DNA of 64,000 bases from Vagococcus fessus (lineage in GTDB: Bacteria > Bacillota > Bacilli > Lactobacillales > Vagococcaceae): NCBI RefSeq assembly GCF_003987565.1, contig NZ_NGJY01000002.1, forward strand, positions 186,001 through 250,000, in the 5' to 3' direction. Below, one piece after another: positions 35,912 to 44,503 of the stretch. Position 1 is the first letter of the stretch, and every line of letters begins with the position of its first letter. The position numbers and the translations under genes were made by a program. The notes beneath the pieces are model-generated. The model was not told the DNA's origin. It was given only the letters and a program-made list of their open reading frames with translations, and did no database searches.

Positions 35912-37302
35912 TATTTACCAGTCATTAAATTATATACTTTGGAACCTATTGTATTCATATTCGAGACCTGAGTATATTGATCTCCATTTTGCATTAAAAC
36001 AACTAATACAAATGTTTTATCTTTTGTTTTTACAATCATTGCATCATTGATAACACCGTAATTACTAAATTGACCTGAATTACTATAAACTGTTACATCT
36101 TTTGGTAAATCTTTTCTTAGTTTGGCTTTATCTTTAGTTTTAGAAAGAATGGCAAGCATCTTGTCATCCATCTCTTTAGAAACTAGATCATGCTTATACA
36201 ATTTAGAAAGTAAATTTCCAGTATCTTTTACAGACGTGTAATTTTCTTTTCCTTGACTTATTGCTCCCATATCGGCCATTTTACGATTAATATGGGTATT
36301 TGAATAGCCTTTAGATTGGATAAATTTCTCTATTTCACCAAGCCCACCTAAACGGTTGATTAAAACGTTCGTTGCTGTATTATCACTATCGACCAGCATA
36401 TACTCAACTAATTTTTCGTTTGTTAAACTAGTACCATCTGACATATCTTTCAATACACCAGTACCACTTGTTTTATCTTTAGACGTTAGTTTATAGCTGC
36501 CCGATAGTTCCATTTTACCTTGTTCTACTTTATCAAATAGCATTTGCATAATGTATAAATTAATCATTCCTGCAGCCAACTGTTTTTGATCATTTGTTTC
36601 AAAAGCTTGTTGAACACTTATATCTTGGAAATAATAAGAATTAGTACCATAAACATTTTTTAATTGTGTATCTAGAGCTGATCTCACTTCTGGATTAGCA
36701 ATCTCCTCTGTTCCATCATCAAGTAAGTTTGAAGTATTTTGACCTGAAGATCCTGGTGATATACCAACAGATTTATCTTTGTCTTTAGCCTTGTCCTCGC
36801 CCTTAGATTTATCTTTGTCTTTAAATTTATCCTCGTCTTTAGACTTATCTTTGTCTTTAGATTTGTCCTCGCCCTTAGATTTATCTTTGTTTTTAGATTT
36901 GTCATCGGTTTTAGGCTTATCTTTGTCTTTAGATTTGTCATCGGTTTTAGGCTTATCTTTGTCTTTAGATTTGTCATCAGTTTTAGGCTTATCTTTGTCT
37001 TTAGATTTGTCATCAGTTTTAGGCTTATCTTTATCCTTAGAAGTTTCTTCCGTTTCATCAGCCTCTTCTAACATGATACCGCCTTTACTTCCACTAGTTT
37101 CTGTTGTCGAAACACTTCCTGAATCTTTTTGATTATTTTTATATGCTACTACACCAGCTGTTGCTGTACCACCAACTAAAGTGACTAGAGCTAGAGCCAT
37201 TAAATACTTCTTTTTATCGATAGGCTGCTTCACTTTTTTACCACAAACTTGACAGACCTTATCGGTTTCTTTTAGTTCCTCTTCACAATCTTCACAAAAC
37301 AC
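35911..37302 (-). CDS. Zinc-ribbon membrane protein with degenerate class A beta-lactamase-like domain
   Basis: 463 residues in four parts: zinc ribbon (Cys3, Cys6, Cys17, Cys20), one membrane helix (YLMALALVTLVGGTATAGVVA, about 33-53), a Lys/Asp-rich repeat linker, and an extracellular serine-hydrolase fold from about residue 205. Active relatives carry an SxxK pair; here the site reads GMIN (Gly245, Asn248), so nucleophile and base are both gone. SDN (306-308) is kept, while the KTG-like site reads SNSGQ. It is probably not a hydrolase; binding cell-wall material is an inference. The zinc ribbon would face the cytoplasm. Confidence 0.8.
   Translation of the reverse strand: MFCEDCEEELKETDKVCQVCGKKVKQPIDKKKYLMALALVTLVGGTATAGVVAYKNNQKDSGSVSTTETSGSKGGIMLEEADETEETSKDKDKPKTDDKSKDKDKPKTDDKSKDKDKPKTDDKSKDKDKPKTDDKSKNKDKSKGEDKSKDKDKSKDEDKFKDKDKSKGEDKAKDKDKSVGISPGSSGQNTSNLLDDGTEEIANPEVRSALDTQLKNVYGTNSYYFQDISVQQAFETNDQKQLAAGMINLYIMQMLFDKVEQGKMELSGSYKLTSKDKTSGTGVLKDMSDGTSLTNEKLVEYMLVDSDNTATNVLINRLGGLGEIEKFIQSKGYSNTHINRKMADMGAISQGKENYTSVKDTGNLLSKLYKHDLVSKEMDDKMLAILSKTKDKAKLRKDLPKDVTVYSNSGQFSNYGVINDAMIVKTKDKTFVLVVLMQNGDQYTQVSNMNTIGSKVYNLMTGK
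36777..37050 (-). repeat. 36-bp tandem repeats encoding the Lys/Asp linker
   Basis: About seven units of 36 nt (12 residues). The first four encode near-identical KDKDKPKTDDKS; later ones drift to KDKDKSKGEDKS-like forms. Near-identity of the DNA units suggests copy number may vary between strains. Confidence 0.85.
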
Positions 37303-37407
37303 AGTATTACTCCTTTCTCGTCAACTTCTCACGATTTAATCTCTACTCTCTATAATACTATAAAATAGTATAAAAATATCAGTTTTTTTTAATATATGTT
37401 ATTTTTT

Positions 37408-37448
37408 AAACAAAAAAGGATAACTATGCAAGCATAGTTATCCTTTTT
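37408..37448 (-). terminator. Terminator after guaC
   Basis: Perfect 16-bp arms AAAAAGGATAACTATG / CATAGTTATCCTTTTT with a CAAG loop and U-run. Confidence 0.9.
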
Positions 37449-37456
37449 ATTAAAAA

Positions 37457-38431
37457 TTAGCGATCACCATTATAAATCGAATTTTTCAAAATAACATAAT
37501 CAACTTCTTTGATTGCTTGAATTGATGTCCCACCTGCATATGAAATAGAAGATTGTAAATCTTGTTCCATCTCAATAAGTGTATCTTCCAAATTCCCTTT
37601 ATAAGGCATTAACATTCTTTTACCTTCAACATTTTGATGTTCCCCTTTTTGATATTCAGATGCACTACCAAAATATTCTTTCATTAACTTACCATCGACT
37701 TCAATCAAATCTCCTGGAGATTCCTTATGACCTGCGAATAATGAGCCAATCATTATCATATCCGCTCCAAAACGTAATGATTTAGCAATATCTCCATTAG
37801 TTCTGATACCACCATCAGCAATAAGCGGTTTAGTCGCGACTTCACTACACTGTTTAAGAGCTGCTAATTGCCAGCCACCTGTTCCAAAACCTGTTTTGAT
37901 TTTTGTAATACAAACCTTACCAGGTCCAATCCCTACTTTTGTAGCATCCGCACCTGCTTGCTCTAAATCAATAACAGCTTCTGGCGTCCCAACGTTACCA
38001 GCAATCACAAATGTTTCAGGTAGTTTCTCTTTAATATGTTTAACCATTTCAATCACACTTTCAGAATGACCATGTGCGATATCAATAGTAATATAATCTG
38101 GGTTTAATCCTTTTGTTGCTAAGTCATCTATAAACTCATATTCTTCTGTTTTTACACCGACACTAATCGATGAAATTAATTTTTTTTGAGCCATTTTTTC
38201 AATGAATGAAATTCTTTTTCCTGGTTCAAAACGGTGCATCACGTAAAAATAACCATTTTCTGCTAACCATTCTGCTAGCGACTCATCTATGATAGTCTGC
38301 ATATTTGCAGGTACTATAGGCATTTTAAATATATGTGAACCAAACTTTATTGTTGTATCACACTCTTTTCTACTTGTAACAATACATTTTCTAGGTACTA
38401 ACTGAATATCTTCGTAATCAAAAATTTCCAT
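37457..38431 (-). CDS. guaC: GMP reductase
   Basis: A 324-residue TIM-barrel enzyme of the IMPDH/GMPR family. It lacks CBS domains. [17 protein letters not shown] contains the catalytic cysteine and [16 protein letters not shown] binds the phosphate. It converts GMP to IMP and ammonia with NADPH, linking guanine and adenine nucleotide pools. A frame starts 15 codons further up, but AAGGGG lies 9 nt before the ATG at 38431, where family members begin. Confidence 0.95.
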   Translation of the reverse strand: MEIFDYEDIQLVPRKCIVTSRKECDTTIKFGSHIFKMPIVPANMQTIIDESLAEWLAENGYFYVMHRFEPGKRISFIEKMAQKKLISSISVGVKTEEYEFIDDLATKGLNPDYITIDIAHGHSESVIEMVKHIKEKLPETFVIAGNVGTPEAVIDLEQAGADATKVGIGPGKVCITKIKTGFGTGGWQLAALKQCSEVATKPLIADGGIRTNGDIAKSLRFGADMIMIGSLFAGHKESPGDLIEVDGKLMKEYFGSASEYQKGEHQNVEGKRMLMPYKGNLEDTLIEMEQDLQSSISYAGGTSIQAIKEVDYVILKNSIYNGDR

Positions 38432-38497
38432 TTTTATTTCCCCTTTTAAAGACACATTTTTAATCAGCTTTTGCAATTAACAGCTGACCACCTCTAT

Positions 38498-38526
38498 AAT
38501 ATACGACACTTCTAACTAAAATCCAA
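38498..38526 (-). promoter_or_regulatory. Predicted guaC promoter
   Basis: TTGGAT (38526-38521), 17 nt, TATATT (38503-38498). Further upstream the minus strand reads AAACACGAACATT, matching 11 of 13 positions of the PurR box AWWWCCGAACWWT. Confidence 0.5.
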
Positions 38527-38723
38527 CTTTTTCTTATCTTTTTAGATAAGTTCCTAACATAATGTTCGTGTTTAGATGTATGTAAGATTAATGTATTTAT
38601 TTTTTTTCAGAGCGAATACGTCTATTTAATGTTATTTAATTAAAATAATGGTTGCTAAACACATCAAAATATCGTACTATGATACTATTAAATCAATGAA
38701 GATAAAAGTGTAGGTGATTTGAA

Positions 38724-38930
38724 ATGAAAGCAGATGCTATTGAAGTAGGCTCAACATATGTATGTACAAGTCCTATCCTAAAAAAACAGTTCCAAGGAGC
38801 AGTCGAAAAGCTTTACGAATCTTCAGCACTTGTTATTGTCAGTCAGACTGAAGCAATTGATGCAGAACGTAGCGAAGAACTGAACAACCGATTAATTGTC
38901 TCATTTTCTAGTTTTGAATCTTTAGTATAA
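38724..38930 (+). CDS. Small KOW/DUF2187-like protein
   Basis: A 68-residue protein. The pattern GSTYVCTSPILKKQFQGAVE, then KLYESSALVIV, then NRLIVSFSSFESLV resembles the beta-barrel DUF2187/YkvS group, though similarity is judged by eye. The function is unknown; a nucleic-acid-binding role is possible for KOW-like folds. AGGTGA precedes the ATG and a strong terminator follows, so it is a single-gene unit divergent from guaC. Confidence 0.65.
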   Translation: MKADAIEVGSTYVCTSPILKKQFQGAVEKLYESSALVIVSQTEAIDAERSEELNNRLIVSFSSFESLV

Positions 38931-38952
38931 AATATTAGTTTACGAATAAATG

Positions 38953-38988
38953 AAAAACCAGTTAGTCATATGACCAACTGGTTTTTTT
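38953..38988 (+). terminator. Terminator after the 68-aa protein gene
   Basis: Arms AAAAACCAGTTAGTCA / TGACCAACTGGTTTTT (one G-U), followed by a run of seven U. Confidence 0.85.
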
Positions 38989-39411
38989 ATATCAGAAAAT
39001 AAAAAACAGTTCAATAAATTAAACTCTATTTTAATCATTTTACGCTAGAATTAAAAATAGAAATACCTTAATTATTCATACTAAACTTACTTCATTTAAA
39101 AAGATACTCACACTCTGGAAAAGCGAGTTTTTAAATTATTGATTCACTTTACGAGAAAGTTTTTATACGCTTGGCCAATAAGCTTTACTGCGTTTCTATT
39201 AGACCCTTTAGACAGTGTACTTAAAAGTATGAAAAACTACCTTTTAATCTTTTAATAAGTGCTCTAACGGTTACTCTAATATGAATACTACTATCTTCAA
39301 CTAACAAAACATGTAATTATCTTAAAATTTTAGAATTTGTGAGCGGAAGAAATAATGATTGATCATCTACTTAATTATTATGAATCTCAAAAAATGACCT
39401 TACTGCTATGA
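38989..39411. other. Gene-free AT-rich stretch
   Basis: No ORF with a plausible start and ribosome site, no structured RNA core and no repeat was recognised in these 423 nt. Stops occur in all frames. It may be older decayed sequence belonging with the transposase remnant that follows. Confidence 0.5.
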
Positions 39412-39570
39412 TGTAGACATTAGAACTCCGATGGTTTATTCTTATTCGAATGGAAATATAGAACCTAAACACATACAAAAACTCTAATACTCGTATCATA
39501 TGGGGTAAAAATATTTGAGTATATGAAATTAAGACTATTTATGATGAATCAACTAATAGAAATAAGATAA
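39412..39570 (+). pseudogene. Decayed transposase 3' fragment (ISL3-like)
   Basis: One frame gives TPMVYSYSNGNIEPKHIQKL then a stop; after a frameshift another gives FEYMKLRLFMMNQLIEIR and a stop. The SNG-IE motif, followed about 30 residues later by a KNFEYMKLR-type segment, resembles the C-terminus of ISL3-family DDE transposases. No terminal inverted repeats were found. The call rests on motif memory and is tentative. Confidence 0.35.
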
Positions 39571-39612
39571 CAAAAAACTATGCGAGAAAGAATAACCTTT
39601 CTCGCATAGTTT
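39571..39612 (-). terminator. Terminator of the secreted-protein gene
   Basis: Perfect 16-bp arms AAACTATGCGAGAAAG / CTTTCTCGCATAGTTT, six-nt loop, U-run on the minus strand, about 60 nt after the stop codon. Confidence 0.85.
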
Positions 39613-39672
39613 CTTTATAAGCTAAGTCTATCAAGACTTATTGACAAAAGCCTTAAATAACTAGCGTTTTTT

Positions 39673-41295
39673 TTAGTATCCTATAACTAACTGGACATTT
39701 TTCTTAACAATATTTTGATCAGAGTCTGAAATAACAATTGTTATTTCATATGTTCCATCTGTATAAATATCAACATTTTCAAGCCCTTCAAATGTTACAT
39801 TTTTAGTAATATCACCATCATCATCGTCCATTGCTAAAATATTAAATTTAGACATTAATTCTTCCCTTGTTAACTCAACAAATGGGTCAAATTTAGCACT
39901 ATCTTCAGATGTTAAGACTGGCTCATCACCTGTATTCATTCTACCAGCTTCTCCACCAATAGTTTGACTGCTATAGATTTTGTGATCAAATTTAGAGTTA
40001 CTAATTTCTAAAACAGTTTCTCCTAAATCATCAGCATTCATATATCCTGGGACCAAAACATTGTTCAAAACATATTTTGTTAATTTTTCACTGTCATCTA
40101 AACGTAATTTAGCATCAACAACTGAATCTTGAACAACAAACATTTCCATACCATCATTATCATGAATATTTACATGTGCATTATGACCATTTCCAACATG
40201 TGTGTAGAAGAATTGTGCTGTTTTTAATGAATGTACATGTGCAATATCAATAGTTGCTGTTTTACAATCATTGAATGCTAGATTTTCTAATTTTAATTTT
40301 TTATTTTGGAAAGAGATACGTTTTGTAATATTCACATTTTTAAACGTTAATGATTTTGGTGATTGTAACGTTAAAACTTCACCATTTGTTAATGTAATAA
40401 TAACAGTATCTTTTTTATCTACAACTGTTTCTACATCGACACCTACTGGAACAACATATTTTTGTTTTTCGCCATCTGGTAAAATATATTTAATTTTTCC
40501 TTCTTTTTCAGCATTGTAACGTGTTGCACCCATTTCGATTTCTTTATGTTCATTAATAAAGAAGATATCTTTTTCTGATTTTCCACCAGAACTGATTGAA
40601 TCTTCGTGTCTACCATCACGTACGAAAGTATTTCCTACGAACTGAGTATAGTAACCTTCTTTGTTATCTTCTTGTCGAACATTTTTGTCAAATACAGAAT
40701 TTGAAATGTAAGAAACTTCTAATTCATCATTGTGATGGATATAAAAATTATCTTCAAATTTAGTATTATCAATGATATAGCTTGTTAATTTATCATTTCC
40801 ATGAACTTTCATTGAATAAGCAGATTCAGAACCAAAGCTTGAATCTTTAACTAAGAACGTATCTAAATTTGGTAAATCTTTAATCTCAAAACCTTTTTCA
40901 GTTTTAACGTTATCTAATTTAATTTTTTCGATACTTGTAGTTAAATGTAAGTGTGATTTTTTAGCAATTGTAATTCCCTTGAAAATTACTTCTTTAGCAC
41001 CTTCAATTTTAGTTTTTTCTTTACCAACTTTAACAGTGATTGCTTTTTTTGTACCTGATAAAGAAACAACCGCGCCTTCTTCAATAGGCATTACTTGCAT
41101 ATAACCATCAGCATCTACATAAGTGATTGCTGAGTTTTGAATTTTTTCACTTGCTTTTAATTCTTGTGTTACAACAGGGCTTAATTGAGAAGCGTCTGCT
41201 GAAGATCCAACCATTAAGCTGATCCCCGTAGTTCCTAAAATTGATGCTAGCATTAAATACTTAACACTTTTACTAACGATTGATTTTTTCGTCAT
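39673..41295 (-). CDS. Secreted surface protein with duplicated domain and C-terminal Ig-like domain
   Basis: A 540-residue protein with a signal peptide (MTKKSIVSKSVKYLMLASIL..., cleavage near ADA-SQ). Two related domains of about 190 residues follow; each ends in matching segments (IHHNDELEVSYISNSVFD in the first, IHDNDGMEMFVVQDSVVD in the second), suggestive of beta-solenoid rungs. The last 60 residues (DDDGDITKNVTFEGLENVDI) resemble DUF5011/Ig-like adhesin domains. No LPXTG or lipobox is present. GGAGG precedes the ATG at 41295; a 15-codon longer frame lacks such a site. Function unknown, possibly adhesion. Confidence 0.8.
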   Translation of the reverse strand: MTKKSIVSKSVKYLMLASILGTTGISLMVGSSADASQLSPVVTQELKASEKIQNSAITYVDADGYMQVMPIEEGAVVSLSGTKKAITVKVGKEKTKIEGAKEVIFKGITIAKKSHLHLTTSIEKIKLDNVKTEKGFEIKDLPNLDTFLVKDSSFGSESAYSMKVHGNDKLTSYIIDNTKFEDNFYIHHNDELEVSYISNSVFDKNVRQEDNKEGYYTQFVGNTFVRDGRHEDSISSGGKSEKDIFFINEHKEIEMGATRYNAEKEGKIKYILPDGEKQKYVVPVGVDVETVVDKKDTVIITLTNGEVLTLQSPKSLTFKNVNITKRISFQNKKLKLENLAFNDCKTATIDIAHVHSLKTAQFFYTHVGNGHNAHVNIHDNDGMEMFVVQDSVVDAKLRLDDSEKLTKYVLNNVLVPGYMNADDLGETVLEISNSKFDHKIYSSQTIGGEAGRMNTGDEPVLTSEDSAKFDPFVELTREELMSKFNILAMDDDDGDITKNVTFEGLENVDIYTDGTYEITIVISDSDQNIVKKNVQLVIGY

Positions 41296-41345
41296 AATAT
41301 AATTCCTCCATATATTTAATTTTTTGTAATTTAACTTCATAAATC

Positions 41346-41366
41346 ATCTTAACATTTTGTTAAGAT
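41346..41366 (-). promoter_or_regulatory. Dyad in the secreted-protein leader
   Basis: Perfect 9-bp arms ATCTTAACA / TGTTAAGAT around a 3-nt loop, downstream of the predicted -10 and upstream of the ribosome site. Operator or leader hairpin. Confidence 0.45.
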
Positions 41367-41386
41367 ATATTTTTTTTAAAATTTTT

Positions 41387-41417
41387 ATTGTACCAAAAAA
41401 AAAAAAAACATATACAA
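41387..41417 (-). promoter_or_regulatory. Predicted promoter with a 14-A/T tract in its spacer
   Basis: On the minus strand TTGTAT (41417-41412) and TACAAT (41392-41387) are 19 nt apart, and the spacer contains an uninterrupted run of 14 T (41408-41395; A on the plus strand). Loss of two bases would give the optimal 17-nt spacing. Confidence 0.55.
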
Positions 41418-41474
41418 TTTAGGTGTTTTGGTAAGCATAATTTGTGAATTTGTCTCTAACTCTTTAACTTATAA

Positions 41475-41527
41475 TAAAAAATAATCAGATTAAATTCATA
41501 AATGAGGAATTCAATCTGATTATTTTT
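41475..41527 (-). terminator. Terminator after the ABC-F gene
   Basis: Long arms AAAAATAATCAGATT-type ending GAATTC / mirrored, about 21 bp with one mismatch, with a U-rich tail on the minus strand. Confidence 0.75.
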
Positions 41528-41568
41528 AGTACTATTCTGTAGCTCTACTCCTAGTTAGATAAGAAATT

Positions 41569-43104
41569 TTATGTTAAGTCTTCTATATTAATCACTCGAT
41601 CAATAAACGGCGTATAAAATTCTTTTTCATGAGAAACAAGTAACACTGTTCCTTCGTATGTAGAAATAGCTTTTCTTAAAGCTCGTTTAGTTTCTTTATC
41701 TAAGTGATTGGTTGGTTCATCTAATATCAAAACGTTACTAGAATCCACTGTCATCAAACTCAATTTAACCTTCGTTTGTTCCCCGCCACTCAAATATTTA
41801 AGAGATTTCTTAACGTTATCATCCTGAATACCTGCACGAGCTAAAAATTGTCGAACCTCTTTATCCACTAAATCAGGATAAGCTTGTCTGACAACATCAA
41901 ATGGACTCATACGGTCACTCTCCCAAATCAGCTCCTGTGAAAAATAACTCACATCTGTTCCATCGGCTAACTTTGCTTCACCATTTAACGCTGGTATCTC
42001 TCCCATTAGTGTCTTAAGTAAGGTTGATTTCCCAATCCCATTAAATCCATTTATCGCTACTTTTTCTCCGCGTTGAATAATGAGATTTAAACGTGGCAAC
42101 AGTTCTTCCTTATACCCAATTCCTAAATCCGTTGTTTCAACAATATAATTAACCAAAGTAGGTTTGTAAGGGAAGTTAAACGTAGATGTTACAATTTTTT
42201 CTGGTGCTACAATCCGATCAATTTTATTCAGTTGTTTTTCACGACTTTTAGCAATTGTCGAACGAGAACCTGCTTTATTCTTTCTGATATAACTTTCTAA
42301 CTTATTAATCTTTTCTTGCTGAGCATGAAACTCTTTTAAATAATTTTCATTTGCTATCTCTTTCAGTTTTAGTGCTTTATTAAGATTACCCGGATATTTT
42401 TTGATTTTACCAAACTCAATATCGGCAATATAAGTAGTGATACTATCTAAGAAATGAGCATCATGAGAAATAACTAAGTAGGCTCCTTCAAACTCTGATA
42501 AAAACTCACTCAACCACTGAACATGGCTATCATCCAGGTAGTTTGTAGGCTCATCTAAAAGTAAAACATCTGGCTCTTCTAATAATAGTTTGGCTAGAAA
42601 AACTTTCGAACGTTGCCCACCACTTAATTCAACTAACTTTTTATCTAGTCCGATTGCTGTAATCCCCAAACCAAACGCCATTCTTTCAATTTGTTGTTCA
42701 ATCTCATAAAATCCTTTTTGTTCAAGAGTCGCCTGTTTTTCTCCTGCTTTAGCAAGACTTTCGTCTGAAAAATCAATGGCGTACTGATCATAATGCTCTT
42801 GTATTTCCTGCTCTAATTTATATAAATCTGCAAAAGCTGATTTTAAAAAATTACGTATCGATTGTTCTTCTTCTATTTTTAAATATTGCTCTAAATAACC
42901 AATTTTTATATTATTTTGCCATGTTATCTTACCTGAATCTGGTAAGACTTCATCTATCAATATTTTTATTAAAGTACTTTTTCCAGCACCATTTTTACCT
43001 GTTAAACCGATATGCTCACCTGCATTTAACGTCAACGAACTATCTTGATATAACACTTTATCTGGCAGTTCATAATTCAATTCTTCAATTGTTAATATAC
43101 TCAT
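41569..43104 (-). CDS. ABC-F family ATPase
   Basis: A 511-residue protein with two ABC ATPase domains and no membrane segment. Walker A sites are GKNGAGKST and GFNGIGKST; signature/Walker B segments are LSGGQRSKVFLAKLL with LLLDEPTNYLDD, and LSGGEQTKVKLSLM with LILDEPTNHLDKE. The linker between them is charged and helical. ABC-F proteins act on the ribosome, some giving resistance to antibiotics that bind the large subunit, others tuning translation. Subfamily cannot be fixed here. Start at 43104 chosen because GGAGG precedes it; the nearer upstream ATG overlaps that site. Confidence 0.9.
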   Translation of the reverse strand: MSILTIEELNYELPDKVLYQDSSLTLNAGEHIGLTGKNGAGKSTLIKILIDEVLPDSGKITWQNNIKIGYLEQYLKIEEEQSIRNFLKSAFADLYKLEQEIQEHYDQYAIDFSDESLAKAGEKQATLEQKGFYEIEQQIERMAFGLGITAIGLDKKLVELSGGQRSKVFLAKLLLEEPDVLLLDEPTNYLDDSHVQWLSEFLSEFEGAYLVISHDAHFLDSITTYIADIEFGKIKKYPGNLNKALKLKEIANENYLKEFHAQQEKINKLESYIRKNKAGSRSTIAKSREKQLNKIDRIVAPEKIVTSTFNFPYKPTLVNYIVETTDLGIGYKEELLPRLNLIIQRGEKVAINGFNGIGKSTLLKTLMGEIPALNGEAKLADGTDVSYFSQELIWESDRMSPFDVVRQAYPDLVDKEVRQFLARAGIQDDNVKKSLKYLSGGEQTKVKLSLMTVDSSNVLILDEPTNHLDKETKRALRKAISTYEGTVLLVSHEKEFYTPFIDRVINIEDLT

Positions 43105-43202
43105 TACTTTCATCCTCCAAGAGGTTACCAATCCAATGCTCTCACATGCTAGATACCTATACTATTTATAAAATAAATCTATCATAACACAAAATAACCA
43201 AA

Positions 43203-43232
43203 TAAAAAAAGCTTCTGCTATAAGAGAAGCTT
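43203..43232 (-). terminator. Terminator after the LacI-family gene
   Basis: Arms AAAAGCTTCTC / AGAAGCTTTT with a short loop and U-run, abutting the stop codon. Confidence 0.7.
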
Positions 43233-43233
43233 T

Positions 43234-44163
43234 TTAACGCCAAATGACATCACTTTTAAATTCAATTTTTTCTCTTTTTTCACTAAATAATTTTTTAAAA
43301 CTCTCATATCCAACTTGATCATAATGATGGTTAATTGTTGATAAATTAGTTATTTTACTAATCAAGCTATCTCCCTGTCCAATAATTAAAGGTGATATTT
43401 CTTCAGTAAATCCACTTGCTAATCCTGCAGCAACTTCATCATCATTACAAATAATAACTGTCGGTAAATTAGAACTTAACTTAAAATAGTCGGCAGCTAA
43501 GCTTCCATCTTGATAAGTCATAGCCTCACGATAAACATAGTCCTCTTTTATATCACCATATCGGCTAATATAAGCTTGAACAATAGCATTCATACTAGGA
43601 CTTTCATTTTCCGTTCGACTTAAGACAAGACCAATTGAATGATGCTCTTCTTTTTTTAATGTTTCAAACAACTCGTTATATGCATCATCTCTGTAACTAT
43701 ATACGGCAGAAATATCGACATCTTTTGGATTTTCACAGCAAATAATCGGCGCCATTTTAGCAGCAGATGCGATTTCACCTAGAGGTATAGCATGTGAACT
43801 AACAATAAGTCCATCATACTCCTTCGATAATAATTGTTGAAGATACTCACGTTCTTTTTCTTCGACAAAATCTGTTTGTAAGATTGTCACACGGTACCCT
43901 AACTCTCCTGCTGCAGATAAACACCCACTTATTATTTGAGCGAAACATGGGTTAGTTGTATTTGGAACAACTAATCCAACACTAAACGATTGTCCAGAAC
44001 TTAAAATACGAGCTTGGTTATTAGGAATATAATTTAGCTCAGCCATCGCTTTTTTTACACGCGCTCTTTTTTCATCTGAAACATAAGGATGATTATTCAA
44101 TACCCTTGAAACTGTCGATACTGAATACCCTGATAGTGCTGCAACATCTCTTATCGTAGCCAT
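43234..44163 (-). CDS. LacI-family transcriptional regulator
   Basis: A 309-residue LacI/GalR protein. The N-terminal HTH reads IRDVAALSGYSVSTVSRVLNNHPYVS, the hinge YIPNNQARIL, and a periplasmic-binding-like sugar sensor fills the rest (SVGLVVPNTTNPCF starts it). No sugar transporter or sugar enzyme lies next to it, so its effector and targets are unknown. It follows the 87-residue protein gene by 13 nt and is probably cotranscribed with it. Confidence 0.92.
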   Translation of the reverse strand: MATIRDVAALSGYSVSTVSRVLNNHPYVSDEKRARVKKAMAELNYIPNNQARILSSGQSFSVGLVVPNTTNPCFAQIISGCLSAAGELGYRVTILQTDFVEEKEREYLQQLLSKEYDGLIVSSHAIPLGEIASAAKMAPIICCENPKDVDISAVYSYRDDAYNELFETLKKEEHHSIGLVLSRTENESPSMNAIVQAYISRYGDIKEDYVYREAMTYQDGSLAADYFKLSSNLPTVIICNDDEVAAGLASGFTEEISPLIIGQGDSLISKITNLSTINHHYDQVGYESFKKLFSEKREKIEFKSDVIWR

Positions 44164-44176
44164 TCTCTCACCTCTC

Positions 44177-44440
44177 TTAAACGATCGATTTCTTTAACGC
44201 TTCTTCTAAATGAAGTTTTAATGGTTCAAACACTCCATTACCTTGAGAAGCTAGACAATATTTCTCACCTTGATAATTAAATTGAATAATTCTCATTGTC
44301 ACCACCACTTGCTCTATATCAGAAATCCATATTTTTCTATTTACATTAAAAAAAATAAAACAACCTGGCTGGTAAGCACAAGTTGTCTTATAAGGTTTAA
44401 AGCTACTTTCTAAACTCCCTATAAAGACCGTTCCTTCCAT
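44177..44440 (-). CDS. 87-residue protein of unknown function
   Basis: A small protein, MEGTVFIGSLESSFKPYKTT..., with several cysteines (including ACAYQPGC-like spacing near residue 20) and an alternation of short strands, ending in a helix LKLHLEEALKKSIV. I do not recognise the family. AGGAGAG lies 10 nt before the ATG. It is first in a two-gene unit with the LacI regulator, so it could be the regulator's partner or simply share its promoter. Confidence 0.6.
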   Translation of the reverse strand: MEGTVFIGSLESSFKPYKTTCAYQPGCFIFFNVNRKIWISDIEQVVVTMRIIQFNYQGEKYCLASQGNGVFEPLKLHLEEALKKSIV

Positions 44441-44472
44441 AGTTGAACACTCTCCTACCTCTTGATAGGTTA

Positions 44473-44503
44473 ACTATAGAATATGAAACCCGTCTCAGGT
44501 CAA
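44473..44503 (-). promoter_or_regulatory. Promoter-like site with 19-nt spacer upstream of the 87-aa gene
   Basis: TTGACC (44503-44498) and TATAGT (44478-44473) are 19 nt apart on the minus strand, and the spacer starts with an imperfect ACCTG-AGA-CGGGT dyad. This is the geometry of MerR-activated promoters, though no MerR gene is near. Confidence 0.35.

Noticed and set aside
36777-37050. Possible CRISPR array
   Set aside because: The 36-bp units are contiguous with no variable spacers and are in frame within a protein gene.
36684-37132. Repetitive Leu/Ser-rich or Lys-rich ORFs in other frames of the 36-bp repeat
   Set aside because: They arise from the repeat being open in several frames; the coding frame is that of the zinc-ribbon protein.
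38432-38723. Purine riboswitch upstream of guaC
   Set aside because: No aptamer core is visible; only a short hairpin and a PurR-box-like site were found.
41569-43104. Assignment of the ABC-F protein to a named resistance family (Lsa, Msr, Optr)
   Set aside because: The linker and length do not clearly match any of these by eye; only the superfamily is supported.
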